A DNA stretch of 64,000 nucleotides from Xanthomonas translucens pv. cerealis (GCF_006838285.1 NZ_CP038228.1:4464001-4528000), one strand, 5' to 3'; counted from the first letter of the stretch, positions 30,742-38,922 are shown. The notes: generated by a model not told the origin, from the sequence alone. Translations and numbers: made by a program.

Positions 30742-31830
30742 TCAGTTGGATGCATGCTTGCCTCCCTTCCGCGCCAGCTTCTCCACCGATTCCAGCGCCT
30801 CAATGTCCTCCACATCCGCCGCCAACGCCTCCGCCTTGCGCCGCTTGGCATCGAACACGGCATAGCGCTCATGCACGATTTGCTGCATACGCTCGTGGCT
30901 GACGGTGCCGGCATCCTTCAGCAGCGGCCGTTCGTTGAATTCGACAAAGCGGTCCACGTACTGGCGCCAGTCGTCCATGCGCAGGTCCTGGCGCTGGCTG
31001 GCGCGGTCCTCGGCGTAGTCCAGGAACATCGTGGCGATGCGGTTCAACTGCGTGACCTCATCAGCAGTCAGGTAGTTCTTGGCTACGATGACATCGGTCT
31101 TGCGCACGCGGCCGGCCTTCCAAGCGGTCAGCGCCATGTTGGGCTGGTCGGGGTCGGCACGTTCCACGATGAGTTGGGCGGCGGTCTTCTGGGTGACGGC
31201 GTAGAGCATCTTGTTCTGCACCATGGCAAAGAACTGGCCGGTGGCGGTGTCGTCGTCGCGGTAGTCCACCGACAACGCGAACAGGTCGCGGATCTTCTGG
31301 TAGAAGCGCTTCTCAGAGACACGGATGTCGCGGATGCGTTCCAGCAGTTCGTCGAAGTGGTCCCAGCCGGCCGGGTCTTTCAGGCGCTCGTCGTCCAGGA
31401 CGAAACCCTTGACCAGGTATTCCTTGAGGTGGGTGGTGGCCCACTGGCGGAACTGGGTGCCGCGCGGGGATTTCACCCGGTAGCCGATGGCCAGGATCAT
31501 GTCCAGGTTGTAGAGCTTCAGCGGCCGCCGGACCTGGCGGGTGCCCTCGGTCCGAACCATTAAGTCATCTTTAATGGTTGCCCCGGCCTGCAGTTCGCCT
31601 TCCGCCAGGACGTTCCTGATGTGGATGTTGATGTTGGGGACGGAGGTCTGGAACAGCGCGGCCAGCGCCAGCTGGCTGAGCCAGACGCTGCCGTTCTCGG
31701 CGCGCAGGGAGAAGCGGGTTGCGCCGTCCTCGGTGGCGTAGAGCACCAGTTCGCCGTGCGTGTTGGTTGCACGGTCGGCCTCTGTGGTGGCGGATGGCGT
31801 TGGCCGTTCAGTGGGTGTGCGCTTACGCAT
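30742..31830 (-). CDS. RhuM family protein inside the restriction locus
   Basis: A 362-residue protein of the RhuM family, named for a Salmonella pathogenicity island gene and commonly found within type I restriction loci. The conserved core is visible (SVWLSQLALAALFQTSVPNINIHIRNV, YNLDMILAIGYRVKSPRGTQFRQWA, AKNYLTADEVTQLNRIATMFLDYAE). The N-terminal region resembles the DNA-binding part of KilA/Fic-associated proteins, and the later part is helical. No biochemical role is established. I chose ATG 31830 with AAGG upstream; the frame extends to 31995 without family similarity. It lies 50 bases upstream of hsdS in the same direction. Confidence 0.85.
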   Translation of the reverse strand: MRKRTPTERPTPSATTEADRATNTHGELVLYATEDGATRFSLRAENGSVWLSQLALAALFQTSVPNINIHIRNVLAEGELQAGATIKDDLMVRTEGTRQVRRPLKLYNLDMILAIGYRVKSPRGTQFRQWATTHLKEYLVKGFVLDDERLKDPAGWDHFDELLERIRDIRVSEKRFYQKIRDLFALSVDYRDDDTATGQFFAMVQNKMLYAVTQKTAAQLIVERADPDQPNMALTAWKAGRVRKTDVIVAKNYLTADEVTQLNRIATMFLDYAEDRASQRQDLRMDDWRQYVDRFVEFNERPLLKDAGTVSHERMQQIVHERYAVFDAKRRKAEALAADVEDIEALESVEKLARKGGKHASN

Positions 31831-31927
31831 CGCCACGCACCTTCGGCCAGGAGGCCGCCCGCGCCCGTAAGCGAGCTGCCCATTGCTGCACACCAGCTGG
31901 CGTAGTTGTGGACATGGCTCTGGGAAG

Positions 31928-31950
31928 GGGGGGGTCACATTGACCCCCCC
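31928..31950. promoter_or_regulatory. G-tract/C-tract hairpin between dinD and rhuM
   Basis: GGGGGGGTCA at 31928-31937 and TGACCCCCCC at 31941-31950 form a perfect 10-bp stem around a three-base loop in the 161-base gap between dinD and rhuM. No T-run follows in either direction. It could be a transcript-processing or attenuating element that lowers expression of rhuM-hsdS-hsdR relative to hsdM-dinD. The homopolymer runs are also prone to length change. Confidence 0.5.
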
Positions 31951-31991
31951 TTGCGGCAAGTGCTTGATTTGCCATGCGACAAAATGGCTGT

Positions 31992-32858
31992 TCATTGTTC
32001 GTCCTGGACGTTGTCCGGCTCCTGCTCCAGCGACGGCGTGGCGTCCTTCTGCAGCCGCTTGATGCTGGTTGGCGCTGCAGGCAGGTGTTCCGGCAGGGTT
32101 CCGCCCAGTTCCTGAATGGTCTTGCGTACGGTCTGGCCCACCTCGAAGTGCGTGCGGTTGGCTGCCGTCTTGCCCTGCACGTTGTCGCGGCGCAGCTTTT
32201 CTTCGGCCTGCGTGGCGCGGAACAGGTTGGCGGCCAACTCGGTGCTGCCCATGTGGTCGAGGATCTTCTGGCTTTTCTTCAGCGCCTTGTGCACGTGAAT
32301 CTCCTTCGCGCCCAGGCCGCCATACAGGCCCTTGTAGCCGTGGTCCTGGAAGATGGCGTATTCCAGCGGCGTCTCCACGCCGGCCTGTTTGGCGGCCGCC
32401 GCCAGATCCTTGTTGTGCTGGCTGATCTGGTCGCGCAGGAACAGGCGGCGCTGATTCTCGCTCAATGCGTCGAAATCGACGGCCTCCTGACCCTGGATGC
32501 GTTCATTGCCGACGCGCGCCAGCCAGCGTTTGAAGGGTTCGGCCTTGGGCGAGGGAATGGATTGGATGATGCGTAACGCGCCTTCCAGCGTGGTGCAATT
32601 CAATAGCTGCGGGCCGCCGGCCGTGGTCACACGCAGTGGCGTCACCCATTTCTCCCAACTGACGGAGAGTTCTGCATCGCGTCGCCGCAGGTTGCGTAGA
32701 TAGTTTTCCGGGCTTTCCGAGTCGGTCAGTGCGCTGACCAGGTCGATGACCGCGAACCACCACTGATCGGCATGCCAGGTGCGCCGGACCGCGGCGCCTT
32801 CGTGCGTGGGCAATGCGTCGATGGCATCGACGGCGGTGTCCGCTTTCTTCTCACTCAT
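31992..32858 (-). CDS. dinD: DinD-like protein with BRO-N domain
   Basis: A 288-residue protein resembling DNA damage-inducible protein D. The N-terminal BRO-type DNA-binding domain (TWHADQWWFAVIDLVSALTDSESPENYLRNLRRRD) is followed by the DinD part (ERIQGQEAVDFDALSENQRRLFLRDQISQHNKDLAAAAKQAGV, GLYGGLGAKEIHVHKALKKSQKILDHMG). In Escherichia coli DinD inhibits RecA filament activity. Here it sits inside a restriction-modification operon, its ATG overlapping the hsdM stop by eight bases, so it is coupled to the methyltransferase. A protective role when restriction damages self DNA is possible but inferred. Confidence 0.85.
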   Translation of the reverse strand: MSEKKADTAVDAIDALPTHEGAAVRRTWHADQWWFAVIDLVSALTDSESPENYLRNLRRRDAELSVSWEKWVTPLRVTTAGGPQLLNCTTLEGALRIIQSIPSPKAEPFKRWLARVGNERIQGQEAVDFDALSENQRRLFLRDQISQHNKDLAAAAKQAGVETPLEYAIFQDHGYKGLYGGLGAKEIHVHKALKKSQKILDHMGSTELAANLFRATQAEEKLRRDNVQGKTAANRTHFEVGQTVRKTIQELGGTLPEHLPAAPTSIKRLQKDATPSLEQEPDNVQDEQ

Positions 32859-34359
32859 AGCCCAGTTCCTTCAGATACCCGGCCATCTGTTGCTCCAGTT
32901 TGGCCAGTTCGCTCTTGAGCTGTTCGCGCTCGCGGCGCACGGCCATCAGGTCGATGTCGGCCTCTTCCTCGAAGGTGTCCACATAGCGGGGGATGTTGAG
33001 GTTGTAGTCGTTGCCGGCGATCTCGGCCGGGCTGGCCAGGTAGGCGTACTTGTCCACGTTCTGGCGCGCCTGCACCGTGTCCAGGATGCGCTGCAGGTCG
33101 CGTTCGCGCAGCAGGTTCTGGTTCTTGCCGTCCTGGTAGTGGCGGCTGGCGTCGATGAACAGCACCTTGTCGTCGGCCTTTTTCTTGCGGAACACCAGCA
33201 CGGCGGCGGGGATGCCGGTGCCATAGAACAACTTTTCCGGCAGGCCGATCACCACGTCCAGCAGGTTTTCGTCGATCAGTTTCTGGCGGATGCGGCCTTC
33301 GGCGGCGCCACGGAACAGCACGCCGTGCGGCACCACCACGGCCATACGCCCAGACTTGGGCTTCATGACGTCGATCATGTGCAGGATGAAGGCGTAGTCG
33401 CCCTTGGTGCGCGGCGGCACGCCACGGCGGAAGCGGTCGTGCGGGTCGTTGTCGGCGCTGTCGTGTCCCCACTTTTCCAGCGAGAACGGCGGATTGGCGA
33501 CGACGATATCGAATTGCTTCAAGGCATTGACGTTCAACAATTTGGGGTTGCGAATGGTGTCGCCCCATTCGATGCGGTGGTTGTCTTCGCCGTGCAGGAA
33601 CATGTTCATCTTGGCCAGCGCCCAGGTACTGCCGATGGCCTCCTGGCCGTAGAGCGCGTAGTTGCCGGTGCCGGTGCGTTCGCGGATCAGGCGGCCGCAC
33701 TTGAGCAGCAGCGAGCCGGAGCCGCAGGTGGGGTCGCAGATCTCGTCGCCTTGCTGTGGATCCATCAGCCGCGCCATGAGCGCGGAGACTTCCGGCGGGG
33801 TGTAGAACTCGCCGGCCTTCTTGCCGCTGCTGGAGGCGAAGTTCTTGATCAGGAACTCGTAGGCATTGCCGATGATGTCCAGCTGGCCGATGCGCGAGGG
33901 GCGCAGGTTGAGCGCCGGCTTGGCGAAGTCTTCCAGCAGATGGCGCAGCAGGTCGTTCTTCTGCTGCTCCTCGCCGAGCTTGTTGGCGTTGAAGCTGATG
34001 TCCTGGAACACGTCGCGCAGCTTGCCCAGGTTGGCGTCTTCGATGGCATGCAGGGCCTTGTCGATGCGCTCGCCGTTGCCGGGGCGGTGGCGCTGGGCGT
34101 GCAGGGTGTAGAAGTTGGCGGTATGCGGCAGCACGAAGCGCTCGCTCTTGAGCAGTTCTTCGATCAGGCCGGGCTTGTCGCCATGCTTGGCCTTGTAGTC
34201 ATCGTAGTGGTCCTGCCAGACGTCGGAGACGTATTTCAGGAACAGCATGGTCAGCACGTAGTCCTTGTAGACGCTGGGGTCCACGGTGCCGCGGAAGGTG
34301 TCGCAGGCACCCCAGACGGCGGCGTTGATGGTGTCCTGGGCGATGTCGGTGTTGCTCAT
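32851..34359 (-). CDS. hsdM: Type I restriction-modification, DNA adenine methyltransferase subunit
   Basis: A 502-residue N6-adenine methyltransferase. An N-terminal helical domain (about 1-170) binds HsdS. The catalytic domain shows the S-adenosylmethionine motif CDPTCGSGSLLL (208-219) and the catalytic NPPF (289-292), with GQEAIGSTWALAKMNMFLHG between them. The C-terminal helix (LKSELAKLEQQMAGYLKELGYE) is typical. Both motifs are intact. It lies 16 bases after the single-domain S-like gene and overlaps dinD. Confidence 0.95.
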   Translation of the reverse strand: MSNTDIAQDTINAAVWGACDTFRGTVDPSVYKDYVLTMLFLKYVSDVWQDHYDDYKAKHGDKPGLIEELLKSERFVLPHTANFYTLHAQRHRPGNGERIDKALHAIEDANLGKLRDVFQDISFNANKLGEEQQKNDLLRHLLEDFAKPALNLRPSRIGQLDIIGNAYEFLIKNFASSSGKKAGEFYTPPEVSALMARLMDPQQGDEICDPTCGSGSLLLKCGRLIRERTGTGNYALYGQEAIGSTWALAKMNMFLHGEDNHRIEWGDTIRNPKLLNVNALKQFDIVVANPPFSLEKWGHDSADNDPHDRFRRGVPPRTKGDYAFILHMIDVMKPKSGRMAVVVPHGVLFRGAAEGRIRQKLIDENLLDVVIGLPEKLFYGTGIPAAVLVFRKKKADDKVLFIDASRHYQDGKNQNLLRERDLQRILDTVQARQNVDKYAYLASPAEIAGNDYNLNIPRYVDTFEEEADIDLMAVRREREQLKSELAKLEQQMAGYLKELGYE

Positions 34360-34375
34360 GGCGGTTTCCGGAAGA

Positions 34376-34999
34376 TTAGGCGAGGAGGCGCTCGGCGAGG
34401 ATCGCCAGCTCGGTGTCGCGGTTCTTGATCAGGGCATGCAGGGCCAGGCGCTCGGCCTGGGCGGCGCGGTCCAGCGCGATGATGGCGTGTTGCCGGTCCA
34501 GCGGAGGGATGCGGATCGGGGTCATGTCCAGCACGCTGCGGCGGATGCTCAGCTGGTTGCTGCCTTCGGCCGACTGGCGCAGATAGCGCTGTGCCGGGGT
34601 CTGGTTGAGCTGCCAGGCCAGGAAGGCGGGCAGGAGGGCGTCCGGCTGGCTGACGCGGATGATGTACAGGTGCGGCGAGCACACGGTGCGGGGTGGGGGA
34701 TCGGCGACCAGTGCGGCGAACGTGTTGTCGCCGCGGGCAACAAAGACGATGTCCTGGTTGCGGAGCCAGTCCGGTGATTTTCGGCCCTGCAGTTCGGTGG
34801 TGAGGAGGTTGTCGCAGGCCAGGCGACCAGAAGGCGTGAGATCGCGCAGCTGCAACACCCTCGTCGAGCCGCCAGGCACGCTGGGGATGGCGCCACGGAA
34901 CGGGTGCCCCAGCATGATCTGGGCGGTGGCCGACAGTGGGGCTTGTTTTGCATGATTTCCCATGAAGCGGATCATGGTCCGCTTTTTCTGGGATGTCAA
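34376..34999 (-). CDS. Single-domain HsdS-like protein at the head of the restriction operon
   Basis: A 207-residue protein that looks like half of a type I specificity subunit: one recognition-domain-like region (about 35-140, with VLQLRDLTPSGRLACDNL, QDIVFVARGDNTFAALV and PAFLAWQLNQTPAQRYL) and one terminal helix (DRQHAIIALDRAAQAERLALHALIKNRDTELA). It is the first gene of the operon, 16 bases before hsdM, while a full two-domain hsdS is present downstream. Half-S proteins can dimerise to form an alternative recognition subunit or act as regulators. The ATG at 34999 has no ribosome site; 34975 and 34963 are alternatives. Confidence 0.75.
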   Translation of the reverse strand: MTSQKKRTMIRFMGNHAKQAPLSATAQIMLGHPFRGAIPSVPGGSTRVLQLRDLTPSGRLACDNLLTTELQGRKSPDWLRNQDIVFVARGDNTFAALVADPPPRTVCSPHLYIIRVSQPDALLPAFLAWQLNQTPAQRYLRQSAEGSNQLSIRRSVLDMTPIRIPPLDRQHAIIALDRAAQAERLALHALIKNRDTELAILAERLLA

Positions 35000-35010
35000 A
35001 ATAAATTGTG

Positions 35011-35027
35011 CATCAATCAGTTTGATG
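35011..35027. promoter_or_regulatory. Inverted repeat in the AT-rich promoter of the restriction operon
   Basis: CATCAA (35011-35016) and TTGATG (35022-35027) are separated by five bases, just upstream of the operon's first start codon, in a locally AT-rich stretch. It could be an operator for a controlling protein; none is identified. Confidence 0.35.
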
Positions 35028-35111
35028 TAATAAAAGATGTTGACGGGCGTTTGAGTTGTATGTAGAACTTATTGCGGGGCCGAGACGCGGCCCAAGCCAG
35101 GAGGGCGCGCA

Positions 35112-35435
35112 ATGCCGCAACCCGTTCATGAGGAGAGCATCGGGGTGCATGGGGATCCCGACGCCATGTCGGGCTACTTCCTGCCCGAGGAAAGCCAGTT
35201 CCGATTGGTGCGGCTGGGCGAGTTCATCACGTTCCTGGGGCGACTCGCACAGCCACGCAGCGTGGCCGAAGAACGCGAGGCCGCGCCGAAGGTGCGGGCG
35301 GGCGAGCTGGCGGTGTGCATGGAGTTGCTTGCGGAGCAGATGGACATGGTGCTGCGCGAGGTGTCGTGGCCGGCGCAGCGTCAATCCCCGTCTCAGGCGC
35401 AGGGCCATGGCGCTTCAGTTTGCGGGGACGACTAA
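35112..35435 (+). CDS. XAC0095-like small conserved protein
   Basis: A 107-residue protein of unknown function. The segment SGYFLPEESQFRLVRLGEFITFLGRLAQPRS resembles the short XAC0095-type proteins widespread in Xanthomonas, which share the YFLPEDSQ opening and a helical continuation. An excellent AGGAGG site lies before the ATG, supporting it as a real gene. It runs divergently from the restriction operon and overlaps the end of the convergent siroheme synthase gene by four bases. The family name is given from memory. Confidence 0.7.
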   Translation: MPQPVHEESIGVHGDPDAMSGYFLPEESQFRLVRLGEFITFLGRLAQPRSVAEEREAAPKVRAGELAVCMELLAEQMDMVLREVSWPAQRQSPSQAQGHGASVCGDD

Positions 35436-36415
35436 CGCGCCACGCCAGCGACCACGTCGCAAGCTATGCCGTGCGTTGCCAGGGCTGCCGCCAGCGCGTC
35501 ATGCGGCGCCTGCCGGAACGCGTCGCCCGGTTTCAGGCTGACCACGCGCTGCCCGGCGTGCACCTGCTCGATCAGTAGGGCCAGGTGCGCGTCGTCGTCG
35601 GCGGGCAGCGGCTGCCGCGTCGCATCGCGGCGCGCCAGGCTCAGCACCGCGGCCTCCACTGCGGGATCGCACAGCAGCAGATCGGCCTGGTTCAACGCAC
35701 GCAGCGCTTTGAGCGTCAGCGCGCCGGGGTCGCCGTTGCCGGTGCCGACCAGCCACACGCTGCCGCGGCGCGGCACATCCTGCTCGCTGCGTTGCAGGGC
35801 GTCGTGGAAGGCCTGCTCGGCGGCCTGCGTCTGCCCGCTCTGCAACAGCACCTGCACCGGACCTTCCAGCACCTGTTCGAACCAGCGCCGGCGCTGCGCC
35901 AGCTGCGGCAGGCGCGCGCGGATTGCCTCGCGGTGGCGCGCGAACAACTGCGCCAGTTGCGCATAGGAATGGTCCAGTTCGGTCTCCCAGCGCTCGCGCA
36001 GGCGCCGCGCCAGCATCGGCGCCGCACCGCTGGAGGAGATCGCCACCAGTAGCGGATCGCGGTCGATGATCGCCGGCACCTGGAACGTGGACAGTTCGGC
36101 ATCGTCGACCACGTTGACCAGCTTGCGGCGCTGCCCGGCCTGCGCGGCCAGTTCGCGGTTGAAGGCGTTGTCGTCGGTGGCTGCGACCACCAGCCAGGCG
36201 TCGTCCAGCCATTGCGGATCGAACGCGCCATCCACCCGCTGCAGCCGACCCTGCGCCAGCCACTGCGCCACCGTGGCGTTGAGCGCGTGCGCGTACACCA
36301 GCACCTGCGCGCCGGCGTGCAGCAGTGCTTCGATCTTGCGCATCGCCACCTCGCCGCCACCGACCACCAGCACGCGGCGCCCGCCCAGATCGGCGAACAA
36401 GGGATACAGCGGCAT
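35432..36415 (-). CDS. cysG: Siroheme synthase with shortened methyltransferase domain (CysG-like)
   Basis: A 327-residue protein. The N-terminal half (1-210) is a complete precorrin-2 dehydrogenase/sirohydrochlorin ferrochelatase: NAD site VLVVGGGEVAMRKIEAL, NVVDDAELSTFQVPAIIDRDPLLVAISSSGAAPMLARRLRE, and the helical tail. The C-terminal half resembles uroporphyrinogen-III methyltransferase but has GTGNGDP for GAGPGDP and stops at VVAGVAR, roughly midway through a domain that continues about 140 residues further in normal CysG (about 460 residues). Methylation should therefore depend on the separate methyltransferase gene at 46096. AGGAG precedes the ATG. Siroheme is the cofactor of NirB encoded nearby. 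Confidence 0.85.
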   Translation of the reverse strand: MPLYPLFADLGGRRVLVVGGGEVAMRKIEALLHAGAQVLVYAHALNATVAQWLAQGRLQRVDGAFDPQWLDDAWLVVAATDDNAFNRELAAQAGQRRKLVNVVDDAELSTFQVPAIIDRDPLLVAISSSGAAPMLARRLRERWETELDHSYAQLAQLFARHREAIRARLPQLAQRRRWFEQVLEGPVQVLLQSGQTQAAEQAFHDALQRSEQDVPRRGSVWLVGTGNGDPGALTLKALRALNQADLLLCDPAVEAAVLSLARRDATRQPLPADDDAHLALLIEQVHAGQRVVSLKPGDAFRQAPHDALAAALATHGIACDVVAGVAR

Positions 36416-36505
36416 GCAAACTCCTGCGGTGTGGGGGATGGCTCGCGGCGGACGCGTGTTGCATGGCACCATGCGGCTCAGCCAACTTCCGTTAGCCATG
36501 ACCGT

Positions 36506-37081
36506 ATGCTGCGCGTCCTGCTGGTCAACGATACCGAAAAGCCGATCGGGCAGCTGCGCCAGGCGCTGCTCGACGCCGGCTACGAGGTATTGGACGAAGT
36601 GGCGGCGGCGCCGGCGCTGCTCAAGGCAGTGTCCATCCAGCAGCCGGACGTGGTCATCATCGACGTCGATTCGCCCTCGCGCGATACCCTCGAGCAACTG
36701 GCGCTGATCCACCGCCAGGCGCCGCGCCCGGTGGTGATGTTCTCCGCCGACGGCGACGACCAGCTGATCCGCGCCGCGGTGAGCGCCGGCGTCACCACCT
36801 ACGTGGTCGATGGGCTGGCGCCGGCGCGGCTGGCGCCGATCGTGCAGGTGGCGCTGGCCCGCTTCGAACAGGAATCGGGCATGCGCCGGCAACTGGACGA
36901 AGTGCAGGGCAAGCTGCGCGACCGCGAACAGATCGACCGCGCCAAGCGCCTGCTGATGGACAAGCGCGGCATGAGCGAGAACGAGGCCTACGCTGCGCTG
37001 CGGCAGCAGGCGATGAAACAGGGGCTGAAGCTGGCCGAGGTCGCCCAGCGCATCCTCGCGATGGCCGACCTGCTGGGATGA
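36506..37081 (+). CDS. nasT: NasT-like ANTAR antiterminator
   Basis: A 191-residue RNA-binding response regulator: receiver-like domain (1-120, with VVIIDVDSPSRDTLEQ and VVMFSADGDD) and C-terminal ANTAR domain (about 130-190, IDRAKRLLMDKRGMSENEAYAALRQQAMKQGLKLAEVAQRI). In Azotobacter and Paracoccus, NasT binds paired hexaloop hairpins in nitrate assimilation leaders and prevents termination; NasS holds it inactive without nitrate. The ATG at 36506 has no clear ribosome site. It lies eight bases before nasS, and a fitting leader RNA precedes narK. Confidence 0.9.
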   Translation: MLRVLLVNDTEKPIGQLRQALLDAGYEVLDEVAAAPALLKAVSIQQPDVVIIDVDSPSRDTLEQLALIHRQAPRPVVMFSADGDDQLIRAAVSAGVTTYVVDGLAPARLAPIVQVALARFEQESGMRRQLDEVQGKLRDREQIDRAKRLLMDKRGMSENEAYAALRQQAMKQGLKLAEVAQRILAMADLLG

Positions 37082-37088
37082 GGAAGCG

Positions 37089-38204
37089 ATGAGCGCACCA
37101 CTGCACCCCGAACCGCGCACCCTGCGCCTGGGCTATCTGCCGCTGATCGACTGCGCGCCGCTGATCGCCGCGGTGCGGCTGGGCCTGGACCGCCGCCACG
37201 GCCTGCGCCTGGAGTTGCAACGGCAGGCCTCGTGGGCCGCCGTGCGCGACAAGCTGCTGTCCGGCGAACTGGACGCGGCGCACGCCTTGGCCGGCCTGGT
37301 CTACGGCGTGGAATGCGGCATCGGTGGACCGCAGGCTGACCTGGCGATCCTGCTCACGCTCAACCAGAACGGCCAGGCCATCACCCTGGCGTCGGCCCTG
37401 GCCGACGCGCTGGCGCAAGGCACGCCGCTGCGCAGCGCGCTGGCCGCGCTCGGCCGCGCGCCGGTGTTCGCGCAGACCTTCCCCACCGGCACCCACGCCA
37501 TGTGGCTGTACTACTGGCTGGCGGCGCAGGGCGTGGATCCGATCGGCGCTATCCAGGCGGTGACCCTGCCGCCGCCGCAGATGCCCGACGCACTGGCGCG
37601 CGGCGAACTGGACGGCTACTGCGCCGGCGAACCGTGGGCGGCGCAGGCCGAAGCGATGGGCGCGGGCCGACGCGCGATCCGCAGCGGCGAACTGTGGCCC
37701 GGCCATCCGGAGAAAGTGCTGGCCTGCCGCCGCGCCTTTGCCGCATTGCAGCCGGAACTGGCGACCGCGCTGACCGCCACGCTGCTCGACGCCTGCCGCT
37801 GGCTCGACGATGCCGCGCACCGCCGCGAAGCGGTGGCGTGGCTGGCCGATGCGGACGTGATCGGCTTGCCGGCGGAGCGCATCGCAGCGTGCCTGTTGCC
37901 GGGTGGCGCCGCCGATGATGGTGCAGATCCGCAAGGTTTGCGCTTCCATGCGGGTGGCCTGGCGAACATGCCATGGCTGTCGGATGGACGCTGGTTCCTG
38001 CAGCAGTTCCGGCGTTGGGGGTGGTTGCCGGCGAGCGAAGCGGGGGCCGGGCAGGATGCGGCGCACGATGCGCAGATCGTGGCGCGGGTGCATCGGTTGG
38101 AGACGTATCGTGCCGCGGCTGCGCAGTTGGGGATTGCGCTGCCGGAGCGTGATGAGCGCGAGGATGGATTGCCGGATTGGCGGGTTGGACTTACGCCTGC
38201 GTAG
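37089..38204 (+). CDS. nasS: NasS-like cytoplasmic nitrate sensor
   Basis: A 371-residue periplasmic-binding-protein fold of the NrtA/CmpA family with no signal peptide (LRLGYLPLIDCAPLIAAVRLGLDRRHGLRLELQRQASWAAVRDKLLSGELDAAH, TFPTGTHAMWLYYWLAAQG, GYCAGEPWAAQAEAMG). The missing export signal and the tight link to nasT identify it as the nitrate/nitrite sensor that sequesters NasT, not a transporter subunit. A ribosome site (GGATGAGGAAG) overlaps the nasT stop region. Confidence 0.88.
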   Translation: MSAPLHPEPRTLRLGYLPLIDCAPLIAAVRLGLDRRHGLRLELQRQASWAAVRDKLLSGELDAAHALAGLVYGVECGIGGPQADLAILLTLNQNGQAITLASALADALAQGTPLRSALAALGRAPVFAQTFPTGTHAMWLYYWLAAQGVDPIGAIQAVTLPPPQMPDALARGELDGYCAGEPWAAQAEAMGAGRRAIRSGELWPGHPEKVLACRRAFAALQPELATALTATLLDACRWLDDAAHRREAVAWLADADVIGLPAERIAACLLPGGAADDGADPQGLRFHAGGLANMPWLSDGRWFLQQFRRWGWLPASEAGAGQDAAHDAQIVARVHRLETYRAAAAQLGIALPERDEREDGLPDWRVGLTPA

Positions 38205-38297
38205 CGCCTGCGCGGGCCGGAGCGGCGCAACGTCGGTATTCTCAGCGTCGGCCGATGCGGCTTTCAGAGCGCTGCAAGCGTGAATGATGCTTGATGA

Positions 38298-38471
38298 ACT
38301 CAATGGGCCGGCGCGATGGGTGCGGCATGGCTGCGACGGGCCAGGTTGAGTGATCGTCGTGTCGTGTATGCATTATGCAAAATCGATGAAGCAGCGAAGA
38401 CGTGTTATCTCAAACACGGCTTTATCGCCTCGCCCATCCACGATCGGACGGTGATGTTGCCGCTTAGGTGA
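38298..38471 (+). pseudogene. C-terminal remnant of a GNAT toxin-like acetyltransferase
   Basis: Reading from 38298 to the TGA at 38469-38471 gives 57 codons that follow the end of TacT-type GNAT acetyltransferases: WAGAMGAAWLRRA (acetyl-CoA loop region), VVYALCKIDEAAKTCYLKHGF (family: V.AL...A..FY..GF), then IASPIHDRTVMLPLR (family: SP....T.ML.L). The N-terminal half is absent and a stop precedes the segment. No DUF1778/RHH antitoxin gene is visible. It is a dead fragment of a likely toxin-antitoxin pair. Confidence 0.6.
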
Positions 38472-38675
38472 TGCTCGGTCCTCTTGCTCAGGTCGCATGG
38501 GAGCAGCCTTGCGCGGGACACTCGCTGCAGTGGACGTCGCCTCTCAGCGCGGTTCGACTCGACGCAAACGCTCGCCAATGGATGACGAGTGACCAATGCA
38601 CTCATTGCCCTGCTGCTCTGCCGGAACTCCGCTTCTGACACGCATAGCCGACGTTCGATCAAAAGCAGATGTTGC

Positions 38676-38702
38676 CGCGGCGCACAATAAAGGTGCGCCG
38701 CG
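38676..38702. promoter_or_regulatory. NtrC-type enhancer site
   Basis: Perfect 10-base arms at 38676-38685 (CGCGGCGCAC) and 38693-38702 around seven bases give the GCAC-N7-GTGC core of NtrC binding sites. It lies about 140 bases upstream of the sigma-54 promoter at 38825, a suitable distance for activation by DNA looping. Confidence 0.6.
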
Positions 38703-38824
38703 CACCACTTGTGTTCGTTGAGGCCCGCCGTGGTGGCCGTGCAACGCGGCCGCAGATCGTGACCGGGTCCGACAATCAATTGAATTTAAAGGGAATTTTT
38801 CTGTCGCTGTGGTGGCGCGCACAC

Positions 38825-38840
38825 TTGGCATGCCGATTGC
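38825..38840 (+). promoter_or_regulatory. Sigma-54 promoter of the nitrate assimilation operon
   Basis: TTGGCATG at 38825-38832, four bases, then TTGC at 38837-38840 gives GG-N10-GC with only one mismatch in the -24 block (CATG for CACG). Transcription should begin near 38852, exactly where the first leader hairpin starts. Confidence 0.75.
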
Positions 38841-38851
38841 GATAGTGATCC

Positions 38852-38914
38852 TGCGGACGCAACGGGGTGTCCGCACCAATGCGATTCGGTAGGTGGGCCA
38901 ACGGCGGCCCGCCT
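38852..38914 (+). promoter_or_regulatory. Tandem ANTAR-type leader RNA hairpins (NasT target)
   Basis: Hairpin 1: stem 38852-38860 with 38867-38875 (9 bp, one G-U) and hexaloop AACGGG. Hairpin 2: stem 38891-38899 with 38906-38914 (9 bp, one G-U, extendable to 12 bp) and hexaloop AACGGC. Both loops have A at position 1 and G at position 4, the defining feature of ANTAR protein targets, and they are separated by 15 bases. They are followed directly by an intrinsic terminator, as expected for nitrate-responsive antitermination by NasT. Confidence 0.8.
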
Positions 38915-38922
38915 GCCCAGAC

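Noticed and set aside
38702..38716. Second NtrC half-site pair after the main palindrome
   Set aside because: GCAC at 38702 is followed at the right distance by GTTC, not GTGC; too weak to report.
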